A stretch of 64,000 bases of DNA. Origin: Paucisalibacillus globulus (GTDB lineage Bacteria > Bacillota > Bacilli > Bacillales > Amphibacillaceae). How positions within the stretch are numbered: position 1 is the first letter of the stretch; the number at the start of each line of letters is the position of its first letter. The translations under genes and the position numbers were made by a program. The stretch is taken from assembly GCF_900184735.1 (NCBI RefSeq), contig NZ_LT855392.1:30194-94193 (forward strand), given 5' to 3'. Below, piece by piece: positions 34,593 through 43,408 of the stretch. The notes beneath the pieces are model-generated. The model was given only the letters and a program-made list of their open reading frames with translations, did not search any database and was not told the origin of the DNA.

Positions 34593-35714
34593 TTATATTT
34601 TCTCGAATATATCTGCTGCTTCTTCTGCAAATCTAAGTTGCAATAAAACTATTTGCGTGTATTTATCAATTTCATCACCATATCTAGCTGGAGAATTTTG
34701 AGCTATTATCTTTGTCAATTTAGGGACTTCCCATATACTTCGAAAAGCAACTGCTACGCAAAAGCCATACCGTACCAGGAGTGGATTACCATTCCACCCT
34801 ACCTGTTTTAGTCCATTTAAATAGCTATTGAATAATTGCTCTTGGTATTCCCAAGCCTTTGTAATAGGAATATCATCCTGACTGATTGCTAGTCCAAATA
34901 ATCTTCCTATGTCTTCCCCTAATCCAGATATACTTAGAAACTGCCAATCTATTAGGATTAACCTTTGACTTTTATTGCTTATGTACATATTTTGTTTACT
35001 TAAATCTTGATGTGAGAGAACTCGCGGTAGGTTATTTAATTTATTAAGATATTTCTTCTCGTTTTGTCTTAAGTCAAGATAAGTTTTCAAGATGGTATCA
35101 ATTGTCTTGCTAGGTTCTGTGATTTTTGGATAATATTTACTTGGTCTTGGTGCGTAAAGGTCACATCCATCAATCCAAGATTTTAGCCAATTTCGAGAAA
35201 TCCATTCTTCTTGCGGCAAAGGAAATTTCCCACTAGCAAAAGTTCCATGAAATAATCCCATTTGTTTTGCAATAAAAAAGAACTCCGCTAAGGAAAATTC
35301 TCTGCTATTGTTCTCCTTTATTTCTTCCATCCACAACCATATTTCCGTGTCTGATTTCACTTCTATCTTATAACAATCTGGTGTTTGAATAACTTTGGGT
35401 AATTCGTTTAATAAACCTGATTTAAAAACTAAGGCCTCACGCTTCCAATAGTTAAAATGATTTGGATTATTCTTTTCTTCTGCTTCCTGCTCAACAACCT
35501 TTATTATCAGCGACCACGTTGTATCAGCACCCTCTACTCTAGCTAATCCACACAAACGATAAATTCCAGAAGTCGTGAAATTTTGAGTTCTGCTTTTGAT
35601 AGGATTAACTCGCCAATTCAAGATTAGAAAATCCTCTTTCTTCAGTATCTTCTTTACACACATATGAAGTATGTCTAAATCAATGGTTATTTCTGATGCT
35701 TTTACTGATTTCAC
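34593..35714 (-). CDS. APH-family phosphotransferase
   Basis: The 373-residue protein has the aminoglycoside/choline-kinase fold: catalytic loop LSHQDLSKQN (HxDxxxxN) near residues 231-240 and the metal-binding IDWQF a little later. The N-terminal lobe is divergent and no VxK Lys could be placed firmly. Related proteins phosphorylate antibiotics, choline or small metabolites; the substrate here is unknown. The neighbour upstream is a nucleotidyltransferase, only 5 bases away. Confidence 0.78.
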   Translation of the reverse strand: MKSVKASEITIDLDILHMCVKKILKKEDFLILNWRVNPIKSRTQNFTTSGIYRLCGLARVEGADTTWSLIIKVVEQEAEEKNNPNHFNYWKREALVFKSGLLNELPKVIQTPDCYKIEVKSDTEIWLWMEEIKENNSREFSLAEFFFIAKQMGLFHGTFASGKFPLPQEEWISRNWLKSWIDGCDLYAPRPSKYYPKITEPSKTIDTILKTYLDLRQNEKKYLNKLNNLPRVLSHQDLSKQNMYISNKSQRLILIDWQFLSISGLGEDIGRLFGLAISQDDIPITKAWEYQEQLFNSYLNGLKQVGWNGNPLLVRYGFCVAVAFRSIWEVPKLTKIIAQNSPARYGDEIDKYTQIVLLQLRFAEEAADIFEKI

Positions 35715-35719
35715 GATAA

Positions 35720-36535
35720 CTATCTCCTAGTTTTCTGAGAGGTATTAAGCTCCTGAATTTCTGTATTAATATAATTCTTATAAATATGAAGCTCCTCTGA
35801 ATCGTACCTGCCTGTTTCTGTTTTACCAGAATAATCATCAACAACTTTTCGAATGGTAGTTTTCAATTCAATAGGCAATATTTCTAGTCCCCGTTTCCCT
35901 GCTTCCTGTTTAGAAGAAATTACTCCTTCCTTTAAATATAAGAGAACTCGAAGTAAATTCAACGAACAATAAATTGGGTCATTTACTATATTTTTCAAGC
36001 AGTCTTCATAGTCTTCCATAATAGAAGACACGTAGTCTTTTTTAGAAACTGAAGGAAACACTTCATCAATTGGTTCCCCATCTAGACATATTCCCCGATG
36101 ATTCATAATCGTGATATGGGCCGCCAAATCTGGGTCCACATTAATTGCGTCATTAATAATTTCAGTCGTCCCTTTCCTTAGTTCGTCCACATACCTTTCT
36201 CTCCAATGCTCACTATAGTGGAAATCATATGGACATGGGTGTTGCCAATTATGTAATACACTCATATTTAAAAAGCTAATTTCAATGGGAAAAGGAGAGT
36301 TGGAACTGGCCAAAAAAAGTTGTGCTAATCTCCTTTTAGTTTTTTCAAATACTGGTTTCTTAATTACAACTAAAATATCTATATCACTTTTATTCGGATT
36401 AAAGCCTCCCATAGCCAGCGAACCATGAAGATAAATACCAATAATATTACGGTTACAAACCTCTTTAATCTCTGCCTGCAAAGTTAAAACAAATTCTTTA
36501 ATTTCTGGAGTACAATTTTCCCATGAATAAGACAT
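35720..36535 (-). CDS. Aminoglycoside-nucleotidyltransferase-like protein
   Basis: The 271-residue protein has a Pol-beta-type nucleotidyltransferase core, HGSLAMGGFNPNKSDIDI (GS and DxD metal ligands) and a C-terminal helical domain with LNLLRVLLYLKEGVISSKQEA, as in ANT(9)/AadA and DUF4111 proteins. It might adenylylate an aminoglycoside or another metabolite; resistance is not proven by the motif. In an apparent operon with the APH-like kinase. Confidence 0.8.
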   Translation of the reverse strand: MSYSWENCTPEIKEFVLTLQAEIKEVCNRNIIGIYLHGSLAMGGFNPNKSDIDILVVIKKPVFEKTKRRLAQLFLASSNSPFPIEISFLNMSVLHNWQHPCPYDFHYSEHWRERYVDELRKGTTEIINDAINVDPDLAAHITIMNHRGICLDGEPIDEVFPSVSKKDYVSSIMEDYEDCLKNIVNDPIYCSLNLLRVLLYLKEGVISSKQEAGKRGLEILPIELKTTIRKVVDDYSGKTETGRYDSEELHIYKNYINTEIQELNTSQKTRR

Positions 36536-36549
36536 TTAGATTCCTCAAT

Positions 36550-37401
36550 CTATTTAATATTTTGGTCCAACCAATCTTCCACAATCTGAAAGAAATTATC
36601 TTCCTTCCACAAAAGTAATGTATTGAGTTCGCCAATCTCTTTTTCAAAATCCCGAAACATACAATCCGCTACAAAATAACCTAGCCTTGTATAACCAAAA
36701 TTTTCTCCTCCATTGATGGAAAACCACTCCTTAAAAATCTCTTTATTCGATCTACCACTACGTAAATCCTTCGTAAATTCATTTAAAATTACCTGCCTCT
36801 TACCTCTTGCAAATTCGAGCCACTCGTCTTCATTATCATTAAATGAAAAATAGATGGAATCGTTTAACCCCGTAACGATTTGCTTTGAAAAATGAGTTGC
36901 TGTTCCTTCCTGTAACAACCATGTATATGGATGGTCCCACTGAACTGATTTCCAGTTCATGTGATGGTTATTGGAAATGATATTATGGGCAGCATGGCCA
37001 AATTCGTGTGCAATCAATACTTTTAAGGGATCTTCTTTATAAGATAATCTTTCCATTGCCAATGTGATATCCGGTATTATTTGATGATTCGTGTAGCCGT
37101 TAGAACCATATGCACCCACAATTAGGTTAACCGTTATAGGAAAATCAAGTTGATAGTCTAATAGATATCGTTGAACAATGCCCTCTATCAGCTCACCAAT
37201 ACGCTCATGAACCTTTTCTATAGATTCCCAATCAGTTGGATATTTTTGAAGCGCTTGATTTAGCCTCCTATCAGTATTCTTACAATGAAATTGAAAATAG
37301 AACTTGAAAATATCAGAGTGTCTTTCATAGTACTGTCTTAAACTACTAATAGCAGGATTATCTGGAAAGGAACCAAATGTATCATTAATTTTCATTTTCA
37401 T
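36550..37401 (-). CDS. Zinc metalloprotease-like protein (HEFGH)
   Basis: The 283-residue protein has no signal peptide and has a gluzincin-type active site: HEFGHAAHN near residues 126-134 and, after a spacer, a WLLQEGTATHFSK segment supplying the likely third ligand Glu. Family not firmly identified (peptidase MA-like, DUF2268 type). It heads the minus-strand run that continues into the nucleotidyltransferase and kinase genes, so it may serve the same accessory function. Confidence 0.65.
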   Translation of the reverse strand: MKMKINDTFGSFPDNPAISSLRQYYERHSDIFKFYFQFHCKNTDRRLNQALQKYPTDWESIEKVHERIGELIEGIVQRYLLDYQLDFPITVNLIVGAYGSNGYTNHQIIPDITLAMERLSYKEDPLKVLIAHEFGHAAHNIISNNHHMNWKSVQWDHPYTWLLQEGTATHFSKQIVTGLNDSIYFSFNDNEDEWLEFARGKRQVILNEFTKDLRSGRSNKEIFKEWFSINGGENFGYTRLGYFVADCMFRDFEKEIGELNTLLLWKEDNFFQIVEDWLDQNIK

Positions 37402-37549
37402 TACAGCCTTTCTACTTTTTTACTATAATGTAAGGCTAATTACATAGAACAACAGTGGAAATTAGAAAAAAACAAGATGTTTGTCCAATTGCACCCTCAA
37501 ATTCAGAATAAACTATTACGTAAGAAAACTTATATAAGGAGGGATAGAA

Positions 37550-38347
37550 ATGAAATTATACCTTGATCCCGGTCATGGTGGTTCTGACCCCGGTGCACAA
37601 GGAAATGGCTTAAAGGAAAAGGATATTAACCTTGATATCGCATTAAACATTCAAAGTCTCCTAACAACCCAGTATGAGAATGTATCCGTTAAGATGAGTA
37701 GAACTAGCGATATAACTAAAAGCCTAGTTCAGCGAACAAATGAAGCTAATTCATGGGGTGCGGATTATTATCTATCCATTCATTGCAATGCTTTTAATGG
37801 ATCTGCACAGGGCTATGAAGATTATATTCATAACGCTCTACCTAACTCCTCCCAGACTGCTAAATACCGTGATATACTTCATGCTGAAATTACTAGTGTA
37901 AATCAGTTACAAAATCGTGGGAAGAAGAAGGCTAATTTTCATGTCCTACGAGAGTCTACTATGCCAGCTTTTTTATCTGAGAATGGGTTTATTGATAATA
38001 GTCATGATGCTGCTTTAATGCGAGATCCTTCATGGCGAATGAAAGTTGCCCAAGGACATGTAAATGGCATTGCTCGTGCATTCAATCTAAAACGAAAGAT
38101 TCAAGATCCAGGACCTTCTGTTTTGTATCGTATTATTGCTGGTTCCTTCCAATCAAGAGACAATGCAGAAGAACGTATTGCAACTCTCAACCAAAACCAA
38201 ATTGAAGCCTTTATTTCCTCTGTAACGGTTTCCGGAAAGCGCTGGTATCGAGTGCAAGCAGGCGCATTTACAAAAAGGACAAACGCAGAGGAACATCTAG
38301 CAACTGTAAAACGTATTGTTCCAGACGCTTATATTGTACAGGAGTAG
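37550..38347 (+). CDS. CwlC-like N-acetylmuramoyl-L-alanine amidase with SPOR domain
   Basis: The 265-residue protein is an Amidase_3 zinc enzyme: first ligand in YLDPGHGGSDPG, Glu after LKEKDINLDIA, LSIHCNAF, and catalytic Glu in FLSENGFIDN. A C-terminal SPOR repeat (about residues 190-265; YRIIAGSFQSRDNAEE and WYRVQAGAFTKRTNAEE) binds denuded glycan. It lacks a signal peptide, as does B. subtilis CwlC, the mother-cell lytic amidase of sporulation (255 residues). AAGGAGGG site before ATG. Confidence 0.87.
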   Translation: MKLYLDPGHGGSDPGAQGNGLKEKDINLDIALNIQSLLTTQYENVSVKMSRTSDITKSLVQRTNEANSWGADYYLSIHCNAFNGSAQGYEDYIHNALPNSSQTAKYRDILHAEITSVNQLQNRGKKKANFHVLRESTMPAFLSENGFIDNSHDAALMRDPSWRMKVAQGHVNGIARAFNLKRKIQDPGPSVLYRIIAGSFQSRDNAEERIATLNQNQIEAFISSVTVSGKRWYRVQAGAFTKRTNAEEHLATVKRIVPDAYIVQE

Positions 38348-38753
38348 CGGTAATAACAAAAAGTCTAGTCAACAATTGTCCACTTGAGATAACTAAGTAG
38401 TCTGTACTAGTTGAGATGACATTAGCCCGATTCATTATGAGATTGGGCTGTTTCTTTTTTCACTTCGCGGATAGCCTTACCACATTCAACCTTTCCTCTT
38501 GGCGGAATAACCCCTTTAAAACTATCTTGTTACCAATCTAGTAGTAGAACCTTATTTATTATGAGATTGAATCACGCTTCCCTTATCTGACAAATTTGTT
38601 TATTATCTTTATTCTAACAAAAATTCGGCGCTCAACCATTTGTTTTTAGAAATTTTTATCATGAATCATACGAACTTAATAATACTAATGAGTTTTCTAT
38701 AATACATTGATATGAAGGTCTAGAACAATCAAGAAGTAAAAGGGGGAAAATCC
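38348..38753 (+). other. Intergenic region after the amidase
   Basis: About 400 bases. A terminator-like hairpin AGCCCGATTC ... GATTGGGCT followed by GTTTCTTTTTT lies at 38423-38460. The rest is AT-rich with no ORF of note; the phrase ATTATGAGATTG occurs twice (38432 and 38556 region) without further structure. The promoter of the next gene is not obvious. Confidence 0.5.
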
Positions 38754-39218
38754 ATGTCAGAGAATCAAGATGTATTATTTGAAAAAGATGAGAAAGATAA
38801 AATTCAAAAAGTTGAAGGAGAACCTACCGCAGCATTTAAAGGTGCCTCATGGGCCGCTTTATTAATTGGTGTTTCGGCATACTTTATTGGATTATATAAT
38901 GCAACAATGGAACTAAATGAAAAAGGGTATTATTTTGCTGTTTTAGTCTTTGGTTTATATGCTGCAGTATCCTTGCAAAAAGCTGTTAGGGACAAAGAAG
39001 AAGGAGTGCCAGTTACTAATATTTATTACGGTATTAGTTGGTTTGCATTAATCATAGCTATATCATTAATAGCTATTGGCTTGTATAACGCCGGCAGTAT
39101 TACATCAAGTGAAAAAGGATTTTATGGAATGTCATTTGTTCTAAGTATATTTGCTGCCATTACCGTTCAGAAAAATATTCGAGATACACAAAAAGCTAGG
39201 GATAATAATAACTTATAG
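38754..39218 (+). CDS. YiaA/YiaB-like membrane protein
   Basis: The 154-residue protein has four membrane helices arranged as two copies of the YiaAB two-helix motif: GASWAALLIGVSAYFIGLYN...KGYYF...SLQKAVRD and GISWFALIIAISLIAIGLYN...KGFYG...TVQKNIRD. Function unknown. Start after AAGGGGGAAA. A bidirectional terminator (39246-39293) follows. Confidence 0.82.
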   Translation: MSENQDVLFEKDEKDKIQKVEGEPTAAFKGASWAALLIGVSAYFIGLYNATMELNEKGYYFAVLVFGLYAAVSLQKAVRDKEEGVPVTNIYYGISWFALIIAISLIAIGLYNAGSITSSEKGFYGMSFVLSIFAAITVQKNIRDTQKARDNNNL

Positions 39219-39245
39219 CTTACATACACATTGCCATTGGTATTA

Positions 39246-39295
39246 AAAAGAAACAGTAACAATCACTTGAGATAGATTGTTGCTGTTTCTTTTAA
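39246..39295. terminator. Bidirectional terminator
   Basis: AAAGAAACAGTAACAATC and GATTGTTGCTGTTTCTTTT form a long stem with one mismatch, between the yiaA-like gene (+) and the DUF3870 gene (-). Confidence 0.88.
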
Positions 39296-39304
39296 CGATT
39301 TCCC

Positions 39305-39637
39305 TTATAAAGTTGAGGCACCCTTCTTCTTCTCCAAATATACCCCATACTGCTTATGCAGATCCTTCAGTGCAGAAACAATCGCATTACCAGCTTTTCC
39401 CATGTAATGTCTCTTAACCGATTTAACAGGATCCTCTATGCCATCTTGTAAACTATATCCTCTTAATAAATGCTGAACAAAGTCTCGACCGTGTTCGGTT
39501 GCTAAGGTGCAACTAGCAGCGACAATCACTCCGTATTTCTGATCAATTTCAGCTGTGATGGTCAAGGTTTCATACATATTCTGTGCTGCCATTCCAGATG
39601 GCAATCTAGCATGTCCTGCAATAAAAACTGTATTCAT
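39305..39637 (-). CDS. DUF3870 protein
   Basis: The 110-residue protein (MNTVFIAGHARLPSG, IAGHA and EIDQKYGVIVAASCTLAT blocks) belongs to DUF3870, which has no assigned function. Its start codon overlaps the stop of the IclR gene (TAATG), so it is translationally coupled to a regulator within the lysine-catabolism locus. The conserved Cys and Thr could form a small-molecule site, but this is speculation. Confidence 0.75.
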   Translation of the reverse strand: MNTVFIAGHARLPSGMAAQNMYETLTITAEIDQKYGVIVAASCTLATEHGRDFVQHLLRGYSLQDGIEDPVKSVKRHYMGKAGNAIVSALKDLHKQYGVYLEKKKGASTL

Positions 39638-40404
39638 TAGTCTACCACTCCTTGAACAAAGCCACGAAATCCTAGTTTTCTAGAAATAACTTCAGCGGCT
39701 TCCTCTGACTTTGCCTTGATTGATCTCAGATTATCACCTTCGAAGTACGTAGACAAGCCACTAATGGTTAGGGCAGCGATAACACGATTACGATAATCAT
39801 AGATTGGATACGATATTCCAGTTGTATTTTCATCTTGCTCGCTTATGCTATATGAATAGCCTTCGATACGAATCCGTTGAAGTTCTTCTTCAAATTTCAA
39901 GCGATTTATTTTCCCCTTCGTCTCAGCCTGACTGATGATTACTTCTTGCTTTTCTTTCGGGAGATTTGCCAATAAAAGCTTTGGTCCTGAACCGACATAT
40001 AAGGGGGAGCTCTTACCAATCCTCGTGTATAAGCGTATAGCCTTTGAGCTTTCCACTTTTTCAATATAGATTGCTTCATTATGATTGATGACTACGAGAT
40101 GGACTGCTTCTTGAATCTCATTTGCCAATGTCTCCATATAGGGAAATGCAATACGTCTAACTTCTAATTGATCGGAGACCAGTTTCCCTAACTCTAAAAG
40201 CTTTAGACCCAGACGATATCGACTGTCATGCTCATTCTCTTTTAACTTATAAACATAGTTCATCGATTCAAGTGTCGTGAGTAAACGATAAGCTGTTGGT
40301 TTAGGAAGTTTGGAGCGTTCGGATATTTCCTTAAGAGATAGCTCATAAGTTTTTTCATCGAATAAATTTAATAGACTGAGTGCTTTTTTTACACTTTGAT
40401 TCAT
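39637..40404 (-). CDS. IclR-family transcriptional regulator
   Basis: The 255-residue protein has the IclR winged helix (residues 1-65, LKEISERSKLPKPTAYRLLTTLE) and the C-terminal effector domain (IGKSSPLYVGSGPKLLLA; GISYPIYDYRNRVIAALTISG). It lies just downstream of lysine 6-dehydrogenase and is likely the local regulator. A short palindrome TTGCG TT CGCAA (40416-40427) overlaps its own ribosome binding site, possibly for autoregulation. Confidence 0.87.
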   Translation of the reverse strand: MNQSVKKALSLLNLFDEKTYELSLKEISERSKLPKPTAYRLLTTLESMNYVYKLKENEHDSRYRLGLKLLELGKLVSDQLEVRRIAFPYMETLANEIQEAVHLVVINHNEAIYIEKVESSKAIRLYTRIGKSSPLYVGSGPKLLLANLPKEKQEVIISQAETKGKINRLKFEEELQRIRIEGYSYSISEQDENTTGISYPIYDYRNRVIAALTISGLSTYFEGDNLRSIKAKSEEAAEVISRKLGFRGFVQGVVD

Positions 40405-40429
40405 TTCAATTCTCCTTGCGTTCGCAATT

Positions 40430-40462
40430 AGAAAAAGGTCCCTCCGCTTACGCAGGAGGGAT
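40430..40462 (-). terminator. Terminator of the lysine dehydrogenase gene
   Basis: TCCCTCCGC and GCAGGAGGGA form a GC-rich stem; on the minus strand it is followed by CCTTTTTC. IclR expression therefore depends on read-through or its own promoter. Confidence 0.75.
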
Positions 40463-40467
40463 AATCT

Positions 40468-41640
40468 TTACAATTTTACTTTAGAATTAGAAGTCACTAC
40501 AGACTCACTTATGTGAACTCCTCGTTTGGCCATCTCATTAATGTAGATATCACCAGGAACACTTTGTTCTGGTGGAAATACACCTTTCTTAGCAATGGTT
40601 CCATTACCAATCATTTGAGCCACAACGGAGATCGTATTTGCTGTTGCTCTAGCCATTGCCGTTACGTTATGCTCACGATCTTTGAATGTCGCCATTTCAT
40701 ATTGATACGTAGTTTCCTCTCCATCCTTCACTCCAGAAACAACTACACGTAGAAGTACCGCATCATCGCGATCTCCTAATTCAACTATTGGGTCAAGTAC
40801 CTTCAAGAAAACTTCTCTAGGATTAATCTTTTGACCTCGTAATTCAATTTCATAATCATTGCGAGTAAGATTTAAATCAACTAGTAATTGAAACTTCTCC
40901 GCATGACCTGGGTAACGAATCGTCTTATACTCTAGCGTTTCAATGTCCGGATAAGAGATGGATAGTGTTGATGTTCCACCTGAAGTATGGAATGCCTCTA
41001 ATGGACCAAACTTTTCAAAATGAAGACGCTCCACTTCGGATAATGATGGGACTTCCTGTTTTATACCGTTTCGAATAATTAATGATGGATCTGTGTAATG
41101 GTCAAATAGTCCTTCCATCGAAAACACATGAAAATACTCTAGTGGTGGTTCTGGTTTTACTGGAATTCCACCAACATATAGTTTAATAGATTTTAATTCA
41201 TCTAGTTTACTTGCTCCATAGCCTGATAGAATGTTAATCATTCCTGGTGCTACTCCAAGGTCAGGAATCAGGGTTACGTTTGCAACTTCAGCATCTTCGT
41301 GCATAGCTAGAACTTTATCGGTTATATGTCCGATATGACCACCTAAGTCGACAGAACTTACTCCGACTTGAATGGCTGTTTTCGCTACAATTTCATTAAA
41401 GGAGTAGAATAGAGCGTTTATGATTACGTCATATTGACGCATGAAGTTTGCTAGTTCTTGTTCGTCTGATGCGTTTACCTGGAATGCTGTTAGTTTTGGT
41501 GAGTTTAGTTGGTCTACTACTTGTTGTGCGCGTTGTAGGTCGATGTCTGCTAGGCCTATTGCTGTTACTCCTTCGCTTTGTGTTAGGTCTCGTGCTGCTT
41601 CTTTTCCCATTAATCCTGATCCTAATACTCCGACTTTCAT
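40468..41640 (-). CDS. lysDH: L-lysine 6-dehydrogenase
   Basis: The 390-residue protein is a saccharopine-dehydrogenase-fold enzyme matching the Geobacillus lysine 6-dehydrogenase from memory along its length ([80 protein letters not shown]). It would oxidise the epsilon-amino group of lysine with NAD to aminoadipate semialdehyde (piperideine-6-carboxylate). Rossmann motif GSGLMG at residues 7-12. The start after AAAAGGAG was preferred to the longer frame. The 5' 200 bases have C-ending codons unlike the rest. Confidence 0.88.
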   Translation of the reverse strand: MKVGVLGSGLMGKEAARDLTQSEGVTAIGLADIDLQRAQQVVDQLNSPKLTAFQVNASDEQELANFMRQYDVIINALFYSFNEIVAKTAIQVGVSSVDLGGHIGHITDKVLAMHEDAEVANVTLIPDLGVAPGMINILSGYGASKLDELKSIKLYVGGIPVKPEPPLEYFHVFSMEGLFDHYTDPSLIIRNGIKQEVPSLSEVERLHFEKFGPLEAFHTSGGTSTLSISYPDIETLEYKTIRYPGHAEKFQLLVDLNLTRNDYEIELRGQKINPREVFLKVLDPIVELGDRDDAVLLRVVVSGVKDGEETTYQYEMATFKDREHNVTAMARATANTISVVAQMIGNGTIAKKGVFPPEQSVPGDIYINEMAKRGVHISESVVTSNSKVKL

Positions 41641-41658
41641 CGAATCACTCCTTTTGTG

Positions 41659-41674
41659 AATTATCATGATAATT
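41659..41674. promoter_or_regulatory. Perfect 16-bp palindrome before lysine dehydrogenase
   Basis: AATTATCATGATAATT is perfectly self-complementary and lies 19 bases upstream of the dehydrogenase start, between that gene and the GC-rich repeat element. A candidate operator for the IclR-type regulator; the regulator is not proven. Confidence 0.45.
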
Positions 41675-41702
41675 GTTAATAACTTTCTTGCCAGGTCCGC
41701 GT

Positions 41703-41811
41703 CCCGAATACACTACGCTTTCCACGGGCGGCTGGTGAGCCTCCTCGCTCGTTCCGAGCTGCGGGGTCTCACCTATGCCTATCCTCCCGTAGGAGTCTCC
41801 GTGTATTCGGG
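41703..41811. repeat. 109-bp GC-rich element with perfect 11-bp inverted ends
   Basis: CCCGAATACAC (41703-41713) and GTGTATTCGGG (41801-41811) bound the element. Inside are further pairable parts such as GGTGAG (41743 region) with CTCACC (41769 region). The GC content is much higher than in the flanks. The internal text (CGGGCGG..GGTGAGCCTCCTCGCTCG..CTGCGGGGTCTCACC..CCGTAGGAG) resembles a dispersed intergenic repeat I recall from many Bacillaceae genomes. No ORF. It lies between aldehyde dehydrogenase and lysine dehydrogenase genes of the same strand and could be transcribed as a structured RNA. Confidence 0.75.
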
Positions 41812-41878
41812 CCGCTCAGTGTTATTATTATGAATTCTACTTCTTTTAAAAAATCCTCAAACCACTAAATTCTTTTAC

Positions 41879-43369
41879 TTACTCCACGTCTATCTGTGCA
41901 CGTTGTAGTTTGCCGCTGTAGTCTACGTAGACGGATTTCCATTCGGTGTAGACGTCTAGGGCTTGGATGCCGGAGTCGCGGTGGCCGTTTCCGGTGCCTT
42001 TTGTTCCTCCGAATGGTAGGTGGATTTCGGCTCCTGTTGTTCCGGCGTTTACATAGACAATTCCTGTGTCTAGGTCGCGTTGTGCTTTGAATACGCGGTT
42101 TACGTCTTTGGTGAAGATAGAGCTGGATAGACCGTAAGTTACGCTGTTGTTTACTTCGATTGCTTCTTCAAAGCTTTTTACTGGTACAAGTGAAACTACT
42201 GGTCCAAAGATTTCCTCTAGTGCGATGCGCATGGTGCTTGTAACATCTGTGAACAATGTCGGTGCAAAGTAATTTCCATTTGCATGGTCACCTTCTGTTA
42301 GCTCATATCCACCAGCAAGAAGTTTTGCTCCCTCTTCTTTTCCAATTTCAATATACTGCTTAATTTTCTCGATACCAGCTTTATTAATGATTGGACCTAC
42401 TTTGTTATTAGAATCTAATCCATTTCCAATCGTTAGCTTTTCCATTTCAACTAGTAAGCGTTCTTCCAATGCTTCTTTTACATCTTCATGAACGATGACA
42501 CGGCTACATGCTGTACAACGTTGTCCACTTGTTCCAAAGGCGCTCCAAAGAATTCCTTCTACTGCTAAATCAAGATCTGCATCATCCATTACGATAACAG
42601 CATTCTTTCCTCCCATTTCAAGCGATACCTTCTTCAACTGACGGCCACATTCCGCAGCAATATTACGACCAACATCATTAGAGCCTGTAAAGGAAATGAC
42701 ACGAATATCATCATGGTGAACCATCGCATCTCCAACTTCTGAGCCACTACCAAATACAACGTTTAAAACACCCTTCGGTAAGCCAGCTTCTTCAAATATT
42801 TTAGCAAGCTCATAAGCCATAATTGGAGTTTCTGTTGCTGGTTTCCATACCACGGCATTACCTGCAACAATTGCCGGGAAGGACTTCCAAGTCGCAATCG
42901 CAATTGGGAAGTTCCAAGGGGTTATAATCCCTACTACTCCAATTGGGGAACGAACACTCATAGCAAATTTATCCTTCAGTTCAGCAGGTGTTGTTTGACC
43001 GAATAGACGTCTACCTTCTCCTGCCATGTAGAATGCCATGTCGATTCCTTCCTGAACTTCTCCACGAGCTTCTTCAATCACTTTCCCATTTTCCATTGTT
43101 AGAAGCTGAGATAATTCTTCTTTTCTTTCCTTTAATAGATAACCAACACGATATAACACTTCTGCACGTTGTGGTGCAGGTACTAATGCCCATTCTTTTT
43201 GTGCTTTTTTAGCCGCTTCAACCGCAGCATTTACACTCGCTGCACCTGATAACGGAACATCTAGAATTGTTTCGCCAGTTGCAGGGTTTATGACAGGGTT
43301 TGTTTTTTCAACTTCAACCCATTCTCCATTAATAAAGTTTGCTAGTTTCTTAGTTTTTACTTCTACCAT
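41879..43369 (-). CDS. Aldehyde dehydrogenase, probable aminoadipate-semialdehyde dehydrogenase
   Basis: The 496-residue enzyme has standard ALDH motifs: [13 protein letters not shown], general-base Glu in LEMGGKN, catalytic Cys in GQRCTACSR. The C-terminal [25 protein letters not shown] resembles the corresponding loop of ALDH7-type enzymes, which act on aminoadipate semialdehyde. Context with lysine 6-dehydrogenase supports that substrate. It follows the ThDP enzyme by 39 bases. The last 200 bases show C-ending codons unlike the rest of the gene. Confidence 0.82.
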   Translation of the reverse strand: MVEVKTKKLANFINGEWVEVEKTNPVINPATGETILDVPLSGAASVNAAVEAAKKAQKEWALVPAPQRAEVLYRVGYLLKERKEELSQLLTMENGKVIEEARGEVQEGIDMAFYMAGEGRRLFGQTTPAELKDKFAMSVRSPIGVVGIITPWNFPIAIATWKSFPAIVAGNAVVWKPATETPIMAYELAKIFEEAGLPKGVLNVVFGSGSEVGDAMVHHDDIRVISFTGSNDVGRNIAAECGRQLKKVSLEMGGKNAVIVMDDADLDLAVEGILWSAFGTSGQRCTACSRVIVHEDVKEALEERLLVEMEKLTIGNGLDSNNKVGPIINKAGIEKIKQYIEIGKEEGAKLLAGGYELTEGDHANGNYFAPTLFTDVTSTMRIALEEIFGPVVSLVPVKSFEEAIEVNNSVTYGLSSSIFTKDVNRVFKAQRDLDTGIVYVNAGTTGAEIHLPFGGTKGTGNGHRDSGIQALDVYTEWKSVYVDYSGKLQRAQIDVE

Positions 43370-43408
43370 TTTGTAATAACCTCCTAATATTATTTGCTAC
43401 ATGTATAG

